DNA from: Microlunatus panaciterrae
Lineage (GTDB): Bacteria; Actinomycetota; Actinomycetes; Propionibacteriales; Propionibacteriaceae
Reading direction: 5' to 3'
Length of the DNA: 64,000 bases
Assembly: GCF_016907535.1 (NCBI RefSeq)
Contig: NZ_JAFBCF010000001.1
Span: forward strand, 1,054,001-1,118,000
Shown: positions 27,899 to 35,890 of the stretch, in pieces
How positions within the stretch are numbered: position 1 is the stretch's first letter
How the letters are laid out: each line of letters begins with the position of its first letter
The notes under the pieces: model-generated
Told to the model about the DNA's origin: nothing
Seen by the model: only the letters and a program-made list of their open reading frames with translations
The model's database searches: none
Translations under genes and position numbers: made by a program

Positions 27899-28500
27899 TT
27901 CTTGGGCGCCTGACTCGTGATCGCGGCCACCTTCCAACGACCTGCAACGAAATGAAGCTCAGGTTGTTCGGACAAGAACTTGGGCGTAGTCGTGATCACG
28001 CTTCCGTTACGTCGTACACGCACCTGAGTGCGGTCGACGCAGGACTCAAGAGAGACAACGCGGGGACTATTGGAGATGTTGACCACCACAACGGTGGTCG
28101 CCGTGATCTTCGTTGTCCCCGACTGACGCACCTTTTCAGCCTGCGTGTCTTTCGCGATCCTTGACATCAAGGCGAGAGCTTCCCCCGTCATGGTCTCCTT
28201 CATAGCGGCGGTGGGACGGTCCGCACCCCCGGCCTGGTACATGGAGTCCAACGCCTTCCAGTAGGCCACGTAACCAGCTTTTGCACCCTCGATGGCTTGC
28301 TGTCTCTCATCCGGCGTGGGTGTCGGCGTCGGCGAGGGTGACGGACTGCGTGCGGGTGAGGGGGAGGACGACTGGGGGGTTGGATCAACCTGGCCGCTGG
28401 TTGGCGTACAGCCAGCTAGGAGGGCGACCAGCAAGACGGAGACCGCGAGCACCCTGACACTCCCGCGCGCTGCCTGCGATCCGCCCCGTCCGAACGCCAT
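27892..28500 (-). CDS. Putative lipoprotein, function unknown
   Basis: 202 residues. The signal peptide ends in the lipobox LLAGC, followed by a Pro/Ser/Thr linker and a globular domain from about residue 65 with GYVAYWKALDSMYQAGG; the fold resembles small NTF2-like or DUF6318-type actinobacterial lipoproteins but this is weak. Two cysteines near the end may bond. The start at 28500 is chosen for a normal signal peptide; upstream in-frame sequence is repeat DNA. Confidence 0.7.
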   Translation of the reverse strand: MAFGRGGSQAARGSVRVLAVSVLLVALLAGCTPTSGQVDPTPQSSSPSPARSPSPSPTPTPTPDERQQAIEGAKAGYVAYWKALDSMYQAGGADRPTAAMKETMTGEALALMSRIAKDTQAEKVRQSGTTKITATTVVVVNISNSPRVVSLESCVDRTQVRVRRNGSVITTTPKFLSEQPELHFVAGRWKVAAITSQAPKKC

Positions 28501-28590
28501 GACCAGCCTCCCGCGGGTCAGTATTGCCAAACTCACGGTCAGTCCGCCACCCCCTACGGGGGTAACTGTGGATAACTCGGAGCGAGCGCG

Positions 28591-28735
28591 CCCTTCGACA
28601 GGCTCAGGGCACGTACTCCAGGCCCTGGCACCCTTCGACAGGCTCGGGGCACGTACTCCAGGCCCGGGCACCCTTCGACAGGCTCAGGTCACGTACTCCA
28701 GCATCAGGGCACGTACTCCCGGCACTCAGGGAACG
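28591..28735. repeat. CTTCGACAGGCTCAGG-family array, 40-bp period
   Basis: Units beginning CCCTTCGACAGGCTC start at 28591, 28631 and 28671, exactly 40 apart, each followed by GCACGTACTCCAGG or a variant; a degenerate fourth follows. Lies between the lipoprotein gene and the phosphoesterase gene. Confidence 0.85.
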
Positions 28736-28742
28736 GGAAGGG

Positions 28743-30374
28743 TCAGCGGGGGGCGAGGGGTGAGGGGCTGGCTGGGGGCGCTGTGTCTCCGAGCTTCATC
28801 CGGGTCTCCGGAGGCAGAGCGCTCACGTCACCGGTGGTGATCCGCGGGTCGATGACAACGTCACCGTTGGGCATGAAGTGGATCGGCTGGACGCCGGTGA
28901 TCAAGCCGGTCGGGACATGCCGGGTGAACAGGTAGACGTCGGCGGAGGTCCGGGGAGCGCTGAACGGCGTGCTGAACGAGGTGATGGTCGGTTGTTTCAC
29001 CCCGCCGGCGGTTCCATCCTGCATCGCCACCGTCCAGGAGCCGTCATCGTGCACGATCACATGCGGCCCATCCTGTGCGTGGTAGTGCCCCCACATGATC
29101 AACTTCGCTGGTGGGTTGGGCGCGGTCGCGATCACGACCGAGGCCAACGGCTGGTGAATCAGCAACACGTCGACGTCCTTGCCGGTCGCCTGGGTGAGCA
29201 TCCGCTTGCCCAGCTGCTCCTCGGTTTCGGGCCGCTGCATGGTGCGCTCAATGCTGAACGGCTTGTTCAGCTCGGGATCGTCATCACCAAGCACCTTCAC
29301 TCCGTTGACGTCGATCACAGCCCCACTCAGGACCCGCATACCGGCTCGCTTCATCTGGGCTTCGGTGATGTCGGAGTCATGGTTGCCACCCGCCACCACG
29401 AAGGGGATGTTGCGGGCGATCGTCGCCTCCCGGGTAACGCAGCCGCGCTCCGCTGCCGTCCCGTTCACCGTGTCGTCACCGGAGCTGATGATCATCGAGG
29501 GCTCGACGATCGCGGCCAACCGCCGGATGATCTCGGTCATGGCGATGTTGCAGTGCAGGTCACTGAAACCCAACATCTGGGTCTCATCAGGACCCGCCGG
29601 GACCACTTGCAGCTGCTGCCGGATGAACTCGTCCGTGGCTCCTTCGATATAGGCCTTCATTGCCTTCTGCTGCCGTTCGGCCAGCAAGGTCAACCCCTTG
29701 ATGCCACGGTCGAGGAGGTCCGACAGCAGGACGCTGTCGACCGTCACACCCTCCAGCGGCGTGCCTTCAGCGACAGCCACCTCGATCCGCACGTCCTGGC
29801 TGCGTTCGGGCGGCGCCAGGATCGAGCCGATGCAGACGGAGGCCACCACGAAATAGGTCACCGTGGTACGTCCCAGACCGGTGCGCCTGGCGACCGGCTC
29901 CCGTAGGAAGCGCCGTCGATGGGTCCACAGAGCGAAGGCCGTCAGCAACACCATCTCGGCCTTCATGGCCTCCAACGCGGCGTCCTCCAGCAACCGCTCG
30001 GCGACGCCTCGAACGGTCTCCTGCGGGTCAGTGAACAGACCGCTGTAGGCCGCCAGCGTCTGCTCGCTGAAGAACCCTGCGCCGTTACCCGACGACTTGC
30101 CGACCCCACCGACCTTGATCTCGACGCCTATCGGCGCGTAGTTATCGCGCAGGTAGGCGTTGCCGAAGGGGCCGAGATTCAGCTTGATCTCGCCGCTGTA
30201 GTTGGCCGAGAAGATGGTCTGGTGCGGACCGAGGTAGTCGGTCACCTCTGCGTTTCCGACTCCCCAGGCGATGGCCATCGGAGCCGCGAACAGCGCCGCC
30301 ACGATCGCCAGCCCGAGGCTGCGGGCCAGCCGCTTGCGCAGGGGTGCCTGCTCAGCCGGGAGAAACCTTCTCAT
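28743..30374 (-). CDS. Membrane-anchored metallophosphoesterase
   Basis: 543 residues. N-terminal helix at about 18-38 and further hydrophobic segments near 138-150 and 170-187, then a calcineurin-like phosphoesterase domain: FSDLHCN (270-276), SSGDDTV (298-304), GGNHDS (329-334) and GHYHAQ (about 434). The metal-binding set is complete, so it is likely active. Two long N-terminal stretches outside the catalytic domain are not recognised. Actinobacteria often have such proteins of unknown substrate; wall polymers or nucleotides are possible. Confidence 0.87.
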   Translation of the reverse strand: MRRFLPAEQAPLRKRLARSLGLAIVAALFAAPMAIAWGVGNAEVTDYLGPHQTIFSANYSGEIKLNLGPFGNAYLRDNYAPIGVEIKVGGVGKSSGNGAGFFSEQTLAAYSGLFTDPQETVRGVAERLLEDAALEAMKAEMVLLTAFALWTHRRRFLREPVARRTGLGRTTVTYFVVASVCIGSILAPPERSQDVRIEVAVAEGTPLEGVTVDSVLLSDLLDRGIKGLTLLAERQQKAMKAYIEGATDEFIRQQLQVVPAGPDETQMLGFSDLHCNIAMTEIIRRLAAIVEPSMIISSGDDTVNGTAAERGCVTREATIARNIPFVVAGGNHDSDITEAQMKRAGMRVLSGAVIDVNGVKVLGDDDPELNKPFSIERTMQRPETEEQLGKRMLTQATGKDVDVLLIHQPLASVVIATAPNPPAKLIMWGHYHAQDGPHVIVHDDGSWTVAMQDGTAGGVKQPTITSFSTPFSAPRTSADVYLFTRHVPTGLITGVQPIHFMPNGDVVIDPRITTGDVSALPPETRMKLGDTAPPASPSPLAPR

Positions 30375-30413
30375 GATGCAGTGACATTACCCGCCGCAAC
30401 TTCGGGGCCCTGA

Positions 30414-30962
30414 TCAGCCCGACTCCCCCGCCAGATAGACCTTGCGGGTGTGGATCGCGTGGGCACCCGCCACCCGGTCGAGGAAGAGCAGCCCGGCACA
30501 GTGGTCGATCTCGTGCTGCAGGGCCCGGGCCTCGAAAGCGTCGGTCTCAATCCGTGCGGTTTCACCGCTCGCAGGCAGCTGTCCCTCGACGGTGATCCGG
30601 GTGGCCCGCTTCACATCCCCGGTCAGGTCGGGAACCGACATGCACCCCTCCCGCCCCTTCTCGTTGCGGCTGGACTCGACCACGCGGGCATTCACCAGCA
30701 CGATCAGGCCGTGAGTGGTACGAGCCTTGGGATGCTCCGACACGTCGACGCAGAACGCCTGAGCGCTCACCCCCACCTGCGGAGCCGCGAGTCCCACACA
30801 GCCCGGAGAGACACGCATCGTGGCGACCAGGTCGGCGCATAGCTGAACGATCTCGGGGTCCTGCGGGTCGACACCCGGCCCGGCCTGGGACAGGACGTGC
30901 GCCGGCGCGCGGACGACGTCAAGCACCCGCCCCTCGGGCAGTGTCGCGAGTACGAAGGTCAC
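30414..30962 (-). CDS. def: Peptide deformylase
   Basis: Removes the formyl group from nascent proteins. 182 residues. Motif 1 reads GCVGLAAPQVG (54-64), motif 2 EGCMSVP (105-111, Cys107 metal ligand) and motif 3 QHEIDH (149-154, His150, Glu151, His154). The first Gly of the usual GxGLAAPQ is Cys, a variant I recall from actinobacterial deformylases. Overlaps the ACT protein gene by 4 bases. Confidence 0.94.
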   Translation of the reverse strand: MTFVLATLPEGRVLDVVRAPAHVLSQAGPGVDPQDPEIVQLCADLVATMRVSPGCVGLAAPQVGVSAQAFCVDVSEHPKARTTHGLIVLVNARVVESSRNEKGREGCMSVPDLTGDVKRATRITVEGQLPASGETARIETDAFEARALQHEIDHCAGLLFLDRVAGAHAIHTRKVYLAGESG

Positions 30963-31474
30963 AGCTCGTCGCGCTCCACCAGCCGCAGACCGACCTCGAC
31001 ACCCAGTTCGTCGGCGACCCGAGCGATCCTGTCCCGTACGGCGGCGATCTCGGTCGCGGCAGGGAAGTCGACCTCGGCGACCAGTACGTACAGATCGCCG
31101 GAGAGCCGGGTGGTCAGGTCGGTGATGTTGCCGCCGGCCTCGGCCACCACCGCGGCCAGCCGCGCGACGATGCCGAGCCGATCGGCACCGTGCACGGTCA
31201 GCAGGTAGGACTCGCCGAGTGGCGCCACCTCGGACTCCTGTGGCACCTCACGCACACTCACCGACAGGCTGCCGTCCAGCAACGGCGTCAACGCTGCCTC
31301 GATCTTGGCGGCTCCGGCGTCGCCCGCACAGATCAGGGTCATCGCAAAGTGCCCACGGAGCAGGGTCATCGACGAGTCCTCGAGGTTCATCCCGAGCTCG
31401 GCCAACGCCTCCGCCGTCTGCGCGATGATCCCGGGACGGTCATGGCCCAGAACGGTGATTGCCAGGTAGGTCAC
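30959..31474 (-). CDS. Double ACT-domain regulator (GcvR-like)
   Basis: 171 residues made of two ACT domains: one at about 3-80 (LGHDRPGIIAQTAEALAELG) and one at about 90-165 (VHGADRLGIVARLAAVVAEAGG). This is the architecture of GcvR-type amino-acid sensors. GTG start at 31474 with CAGAAT 6 bases upstream, possibly leaderless. First gene of a two-gene operon with def; the link to translation start is not understood. Confidence 0.85.
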   Translation of the reverse strand: MTYLAITVLGHDRPGIIAQTAEALAELGMNLEDSSMTLLRGHFAMTLICAGDAGAAKIEAALTPLLDGSLSVSVREVPQESEVAPLGESYLLTVHGADRLGIVARLAAVVAEAGGNITDLTTRLSGDLYVLVAEVDFPAATEIAAVRDRIARVADELGVEVGLRLVERDEL

Positions 31475-31486
31475 CGACGCATTCTG

Positions 31487-32413
31487 TCAGGTCGACAGGA
31501 GCTGGAGCGCAATGCCGTCCAGGATGTCGGACTCGCTGACGACGAGTTGCTCCGCGCCGACCCGGCTGGCAATGCGAGCGGCGATCAGCGCACCGGCGGT
31601 GATGACATCGGCGCGCTTCGGGTGCATGGAGGGGACGGCGCGGATCTGCTCGACGGTCATGCCGCTGAGCTGCTCGGCCAGCGCCAGCACAGCCTGGGTC
31701 GGGATCGTGGCACCGTGGACCCGCTCACGTTCATAGACCGCCAATCCGAGGTGCATCGCGGCCAGGGTGGTCGCGGTGCCAGCCACGCCGATCCAGGTCG
31801 CCACTCCGTGCAGCTCGACCACGGCCTCGTCCAGCAGTCCGTCGATGTACGCCGTGGCGGTGGCACGATCGGCCGCCGAGGCCGGATCACCGGGAAGGAA
31901 GCGTTCCGTGATCCGGACCGAACCGATGTCCAGCGACTGGGCCGCGTCGATCTCGCCACGGACCGTACCGGTGATCAGTTCGGTCGAGCCACCTCCGATG
32001 TCCATCACCAGCACGGGCTCGGCCTCAGGAGCGAGCCCGCTGAGGGCTCCCGTGAAAGAGAGTTTGGCCTCCTCCTCGCCGCTGATCACCTCCGGTAGCA
32101 CCCCGAGACGACGCTGGATCCCGGCGAAGAACTCGTCTCGGTTGCGGGCGTCGCGAGCAGCAGAGGTGGCGACGAACCGGACGCGGTCGGGGTCGACCCG
32201 ATGATCGGAGACCGCCTGGGCGTAGTGGTCAGCTGCGGCGAAGGTCCTGCCGAGAGCATCCGGATGAAACTCCCCGGCCGCATCCACACCCTGGCCGAGC
32301 CGGACCATCTCCAGCCGTCGGTCCAGCTCGACCAGCTTGCCGTTCTCGTCGGCCTCGGCCACCAGCAGTCGGATCGAGTTCGTCCCGCAGTCGATGGCGG
32401 CCACCCGGTTCAT
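31487..32413 (-). CDS. ppx: Exopolyphosphatase/GppA-type phosphatase
   Basis: 308 residues of the ASKHA fold, hydrolysing polyphosphate or pppGpp. AIDCGTNSIRLLV (5-17) and DIGGGSTELI are the two phosphate-binding loops. Short single-domain type as in mycobacterial Ppx1. AGGAG precedes the ATG at 32413. Overlaps the DUF501 gene by 4 bases, the conserved actinobacterial order DUF501-ppx. Confidence 0.94.
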   Translation of the reverse strand: MNRVAAIDCGTNSIRLLVAEADENGKLVELDRRLEMVRLGQGVDAAGEFHPDALGRTFAAADHYAQAVSDHRVDPDRVRFVATSAARDARNRDEFFAGIQRRLGVLPEVISGEEEAKLSFTGALSGLAPEAEPVLVMDIGGGSTELITGTVRGEIDAAQSLDIGSVRITERFLPGDPASAADRATATAYIDGLLDEAVVELHGVATWIGVAGTATTLAAMHLGLAVYERERVHGATIPTQAVLALAEQLSGMTVEQIRAVPSMHPKRADVITAGALIAARIASRVGAEQLVVSESDILDGIALQLLST

Positions 32414-32916
32414 CGCTGCTCCTGCCGTTCGGTCTGGTCGTCGCCGAGGCACGGCCTGGTCCAGAACGTCCCGATCATCGCCAGGGCCTCATCCCCGAGC
32501 GGATTCACCCCGGCACCGGCGGCGAGCGCATGTGCCACCAGTACGTGCAGGCACTTGACCCGGCTCGGCATCCCGCCCGCGCTGACTCCGGCGATCTCCG
32601 GCACCTCCCCGAGTGCGGCGCGGTCGCGAAGATAGGCCTCGTGGGCCCGCCCGTACTTCGCAGCCAGCTCGGCGTCGGTCTCCAGCCTGTCGGTCATCTC
32701 CGCCATCACGCCCTGTGACTCCAGCGTCGAGCAGGCCGCCGTCGCTCGCGGACAGGTCAGGTAGTAGGTGGTGGGGAACGGGGTGCCGTCGGCCAGCCGC
32801 GGTTCGGTGGCCACCACCGCGGGCTTGCCGCACGGGCAGCGGTACGCGACGCCGGCGACGCCCCGGGGTGGGCGCTGCAGCTGCGCCTCGACGATGGCCT
32901 CATCCTCGCTGCTCAT
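32410..32916 (-). CDS. DUF501 family protein
   Basis: 168 residues. The family signature RPPRGVAGVAYRCPCGKPAVVATEPRL shows a CPCG knuckle; a further CPR and GGMPSRVKCLHVLVAHALAAG with Cys and His complete a probable metal site. Function unknown, though almost always next to ppx. I chose the ATG at 32916 because relatives begin MSxxD; a GTG at 32931 is possible. Divergent from ribokinase. Confidence 0.9.
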   Translation of the reverse strand: MSSEDEAIVEAQLQRPPRGVAGVAYRCPCGKPAVVATEPRLADGTPFPTTYYLTCPRATAACSTLESQGVMAEMTDRLETDAELAAKYGRAHEAYLRDRAALGEVPEIAGVSAGGMPSRVKCLHVLVAHALAAGAGVNPLGDEALAMIGTFWTRPCLGDDQTERQEQR

Positions 32917-33010
32917 GGGTTCGAACGTCACCGGGTCAGTGTCTCAGGTCTGCGGTCTGGCCCTCGATAGTGTGGCTCTCGCCCACCGCGACCACCTCCA
33001 GGAGACGGGA

Positions 33011-33946
33011 ATGAACCTCACCGCCGATCCGGCCGCAGCCAGGCCCGGCGCCGTCGTTGTCGTCGGGTCGCTCAACATCGACCTGACGGTTCGGACCGAA
33101 CGCTTCCCGCAGCCTGGCGAGACCCTTACCGGGTCGGAGCTGTTCACCACCCCCGGCGGCAAGAGTTCCAACCAGGCGGTGGCCGCCAGCCTGTTGGGAT
33201 CGCAGGTCCGGCTGGCCGGCGCCGTCGGGAACGACCGCAACGGCGCCTTCCTGCTGCAGGCGGCTGTCGAGGCCGGCGTCGACGTCTCCGCCGTCAGGCA
33301 GCTGGACGACCATGCGACCGGCTCGGCGATGATCGTCGTCGCCTCCGGTGGTGAGAACACGATCATCGTCTCGCCGGGCGCAAACGGCGCCCTCGTCCCA
33401 GCAATGGTCGACCCAGCGGCGCTCGACGGTGCGGCCGTGCTGTGCCTGAGTCTGGAGGTTCCCCTGGCCACTGTGCAGGCGTTCGCCCAGGCCGCCCACG
33501 ACCGTGGCGCCCTGGTGCTGCTCAACCTGTCCCCCTACCGTGAGGTGCCGGCGCGGCTGCTGGAACTGGCGGACGTACTGCTGGTCAACCGGGCCGAGGC
33601 GGCGTTGGTGCTGGGCACTGATCTGCAGGATCCCGACTGGGCCGAGGTGCTGCAGCGGTTCGGTCGACGGGGTGTGCACCGGGCCGTCGTGACCCTCGGC
33701 GCCGAGGGCGCGGTCGTCCTGGACGGCACCGGTCCGGACAACCTGGTGACCTCGATCGAGCCGGTGCCGGTCACCGCCGTCGACACCACCGGCTGCGGGG
33801 ACGCCTTCATGGGTGCGATCGCCCACCGGCTGGCCGCCGGCGCCACCCTGGTGGACGCCGCCCACTTCGCCGGTCGCGCCAGCGCCCTCGCCGCAACAGC
33901 GCCCGGCGCCCAGTCCTCGTACGCCACCTTCGCCCAGTTGAGGTAA
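33011..33946 (+). CDS. rbsK: Ribokinase-like PfkB carbohydrate kinase
   Basis: 311 residues. Entry motif GSLNIDLTVRTERFPQPGETLTG, the PfkB signature 1 GGKSSNQAVAAS and the catalytic DTTGCGDAFMGA near the end. Phosphorylates ribose or a related sugar in the cytoplasm. AGGAGA lies 7 bases before the ATG. Single gene without transporter or pentose regulators around it, so ribose is only the default substrate. Confidence 0.88.
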   Translation: MNLTADPAAARPGAVVVVGSLNIDLTVRTERFPQPGETLTGSELFTTPGGKSSNQAVAASLLGSQVRLAGAVGNDRNGAFLLQAAVEAGVDVSAVRQLDDHATGSAMIVVASGGENTIIVSPGANGALVPAMVDPAALDGAAVLCLSLEVPLATVQAFAQAAHDRGALVLLNLSPYREVPARLLELADVLLVNRAEAALVLGTDLQDPDWAEVLQRFGRRGVHRAVVTLGAEGAVVLDGTGPDNLVTSIEPVPVTAVDTTGCGDAFMGAIAHRLAAGATLVDAAHFAGRASALAATAPGAQSSYATFAQLR

Positions 33947-34088
33947 CTGGCGCACGTCCGCTTCGCGGCTTCGCGCTCTGAGCGATCGAGTGGAGCGCGG
34001 GGGCCGTTGCTTCTCTTGGCGTCAAGCGAGATGGGTTCTGGGCGAGGTGTGGGAGAAACGGAGGACGGTTGGCCCCTGACCCGCTGCC

Positions 34089-34225
34089 AAGAACTCGCGT
34101 CCTGTCGAGATTTATGGCTGGATCGGCACTTTCCGGCCGCAAAAGTCGCGTTCTGTCGAGTTTTCGACCGGGTTCGAGCCGTTGTCCGGCAGAAGTCGCG
34201 TTCTGCCGAGTTTTCGACCGGGCGA
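34089..34225. repeat. 51-bp hairpin repeat array C (3 units)
   Basis: Units start near 34090, 34141 and 34192 with GTCGCGTTCTG(T/C)CGAGTTTTCG, exactly 51 apart. The arms AAAAGTCG and CGAGTTTT can pair. Part of a gene-free stretch from 33947 to 34514. Confidence 0.85.
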
Positions 34226-34282
34226 TGGCGCGTCATGAAGGACGGGGTAATGGCGCGTCACGAAGGACGGGGCAATGGCGCA
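34225..34282. repeat. 25-bp tandem repeat, 2.3 copies
   Basis: ATGGCGCGTCATGAAGGACG... at 34225-34249, a second copy at 34250-34274 with two base changes, and a partial third. Directly follows array C. Confidence 0.75.
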
Positions 34283-34285
34283 CTA

Positions 34286-34410
34286 CGCGCTCTGAGCTTG
34301 TCGAAGAGCCGCCCTTCGACAAGCTCAGGGCACATACAGGCTCAAGGCGCGTGGGCCCTTCGACAGGCTCAGGGCACGTACAGGGTCAGGGCGCGTACAG
34401 GGTTCGGGGG
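34286..34410. repeat. CTTCGACAGGCTCAGG-family array with 15-bp hairpin
   Basis: CTGAGCTTGTCGAAG (34292-34306) and its exact complement (34314-34328) form a perfect stem with a 7-base loop. Two more copies with GGGCACGTACAGG follow to about 34410, before the narK promoter. Confidence 0.8.
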
Positions 34411-34454
34411 CGTTGGCGGGCTCACAGGTGGAGGGCGGGGGCTGTGCGGGGCTT

Positions 34455-34491
34455 GTTACGGCCGGTTAACTCCACGCACCTTGGGTGAAAC
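34455..34491 (+). promoter_or_regulatory. Degenerate GlnR-like box upstream of narK
   Basis: GTTAC (34455-34459), TTAAC (34466-34470) and GAAAC (34487-34491); GAAAC ends 10 bases before the -10. The last half-site has the same distance to the -10 as in the nirB promoter (15 bases, start to start). One half-site is shifted by a base, so binding is uncertain. Confidence 0.4.
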
Positions 34492-34501
34492 ACGGCGTCC
34501 C

Positions 34502-34507
34502 TAGCGT
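34502..34507 (+). promoter_or_regulatory. Putative -10 element of leaderless narK
   Basis: TAGCGT, 7 bases before the ATG at 34515; the same hexamer with the same spacing precedes nirB. Confidence 0.55.
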
Positions 34508-34514
34508 TCTCGGC

Positions 34515-35882
34515 ATGGCTACCGAGACGACCTCGATGACGCAGGCCCCGACCGGGGACACGACCGCGACGCAGCAGATGACGACCCGACGCGGTCGTTG
34601 GATCGACCACTGGGATCCCGAGGACCCCACCTTCTGGCGGGATGGCGGGCACCGGGTGGCGCGCCGCAACCTGAGCATCTCCGTGTTCGCCGAGTTCCTC
34701 GGGTTCGCGGTCTGGGCTCTGTGGAGCATCGTGGTGCCGCAGCTCGCTGCCGCCGGGTTCAGCTTGACCCTCGACCAGCAGTTCTGGCTGATCGCCGTGC
34801 CCAGCCTGGTCGGGGCGACCCTGCGGCTGCCGTACACCTTCGCGGTACCCCTGTTCGGCGGCCGGAACTGGACCATCATCTCGGCGCTGCTGCTGCTGGT
34901 CCCGACCAGCGCCCTCGCCCTGGTCACGACGAGGCCCGAGACGCCGTTCCCGGTGCTGCTGGTGGTGGCCGCCCTCGCCGGTGTCGGCGGTGGCAACTTC
35001 GCCTCGTCGATGGCCAACATCTCGTTCTTCTATCCCGAGCGGGAGAAGGGCAAGGCGCTTGGTCTGAACGCTGCCGGCGGCAACGTCGGCACCGCGGCCG
35101 TGCAGTTCGCGGTACCGATCGTCATCGCCATCGGCGCCGGCGTCTCTCTGCAGCGGGCCGGGCTGGTGTTCCTCCCGTTCATCCTGCTCGCGGCCTTCCT
35201 TGCCTGGCGGTTCATGGACAACCTGAGCCACGCCAAGGCGGACTTCCGCGCCTTCGCTGCCGCCGTCCACAACCCGCACACCTGGGTCATCTCCTTCCTC
35301 TACATCGGCACCTTCGGTTCCTTCATCGGCTACTCCGGCGCCTTCCCCACCCTGCTGAAGAACCAGTTCCCCGAGATCTCGGTGTCGGTCGCCTTCCTCG
35401 GCGCCCTGGTCGGGTCGCTGGCGCGGCCGTTGGGCGGCATCGTGGCCGACCGGGTCGGCGGCGCCAGGGTCACCATCGTCGCCTTCCTGGTGATGGCTGT
35501 CGGCGCGCTGGGGGCGATCTCGGCCCTCCGGTCGCACTCGTTCGGGCTGTTCCTGTCGTCGTTCCTGATCCTGTTCGTCGCCACCGGAGTCGGCAACGGC
35601 GCCACCTACCGGATGATCCCGGCCGTCTTCCAGGCCACCTCCGCCAACCGGAGCCAGTCCGTACTGGCCCGAAAGGCAGCGGCCGGCTGCATCGGGATCG
35701 CCGGTGCCATCGGCGCCTTCGGCGGCTTCGGGATCCCGCGCGGGTTCGCCGTCTCCAACGCGATGTCCGGCTCGCTCCAGCCGGCCCTGTGGATCTTCAT
35801 CGGCGTCTATCTGGTGATGGCTGCCACCTGCTGGACCGTCTACCAGCGCCGCGGCTCGGCCATTGCGGCCGCCACGATCTGA
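34515..35882 (+). CDS. narK: Nitrate/nitrite transporter, NarK/NasA type
   Basis: 455 residues, MFS permease with 12 predicted helices. The nitrate signatures GGGNFASSMANISFFYPEREKGKALGL and GNGATYRMIPAVF are intact, and an N-terminal cytoplasmic WIDHWDPEDPTFW segment is typical. The start at 34515 is supported by a -10 at 7 bases. First gene of the nitrate cluster; its TGA is 8 bases before the nitrate reductase TTG. Confidence 0.94.
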   Translation: MATETTSMTQAPTGDTTATQQMTTRRGRWIDHWDPEDPTFWRDGGHRVARRNLSISVFAEFLGFAVWALWSIVVPQLAAAGFSLTLDQQFWLIAVPSLVGATLRLPYTFAVPLFGGRNWTIISALLLLVPTSALALVTTRPETPFPVLLVVAALAGVGGGNFASSMANISFFYPEREKGKALGLNAAGGNVGTAAVQFAVPIVIAIGAGVSLQRAGLVFLPFILLAAFLAWRFMDNLSHAKADFRAFAAAVHNPHTWVISFLYIGTFGSFIGYSGAFPTLLKNQFPEISVSVAFLGALVGSLARPLGGIVADRVGGARVTIVAFLVMAVGALGAISALRSHSFGLFLSSFLILFVATGVGNGATYRMIPAVFQATSANRSQSVLARKAAAGCIGIAGAIGAFGGFGIPRGFAVSNAMSGSLQPALWIFIGVYLVMAATCWTVYQRRGSAIAAATI

Positions 35883-35890
35883 GGACCGCC

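Noticed and set aside
34598-35890. Long open frame running ahead of nasA through narK in another frame
   Set aside because: It has no family resemblance before the TTG at 35891 and overlaps a clear transporter gene; the real nitrate reductase begins with the cysteine motif after that TTG.
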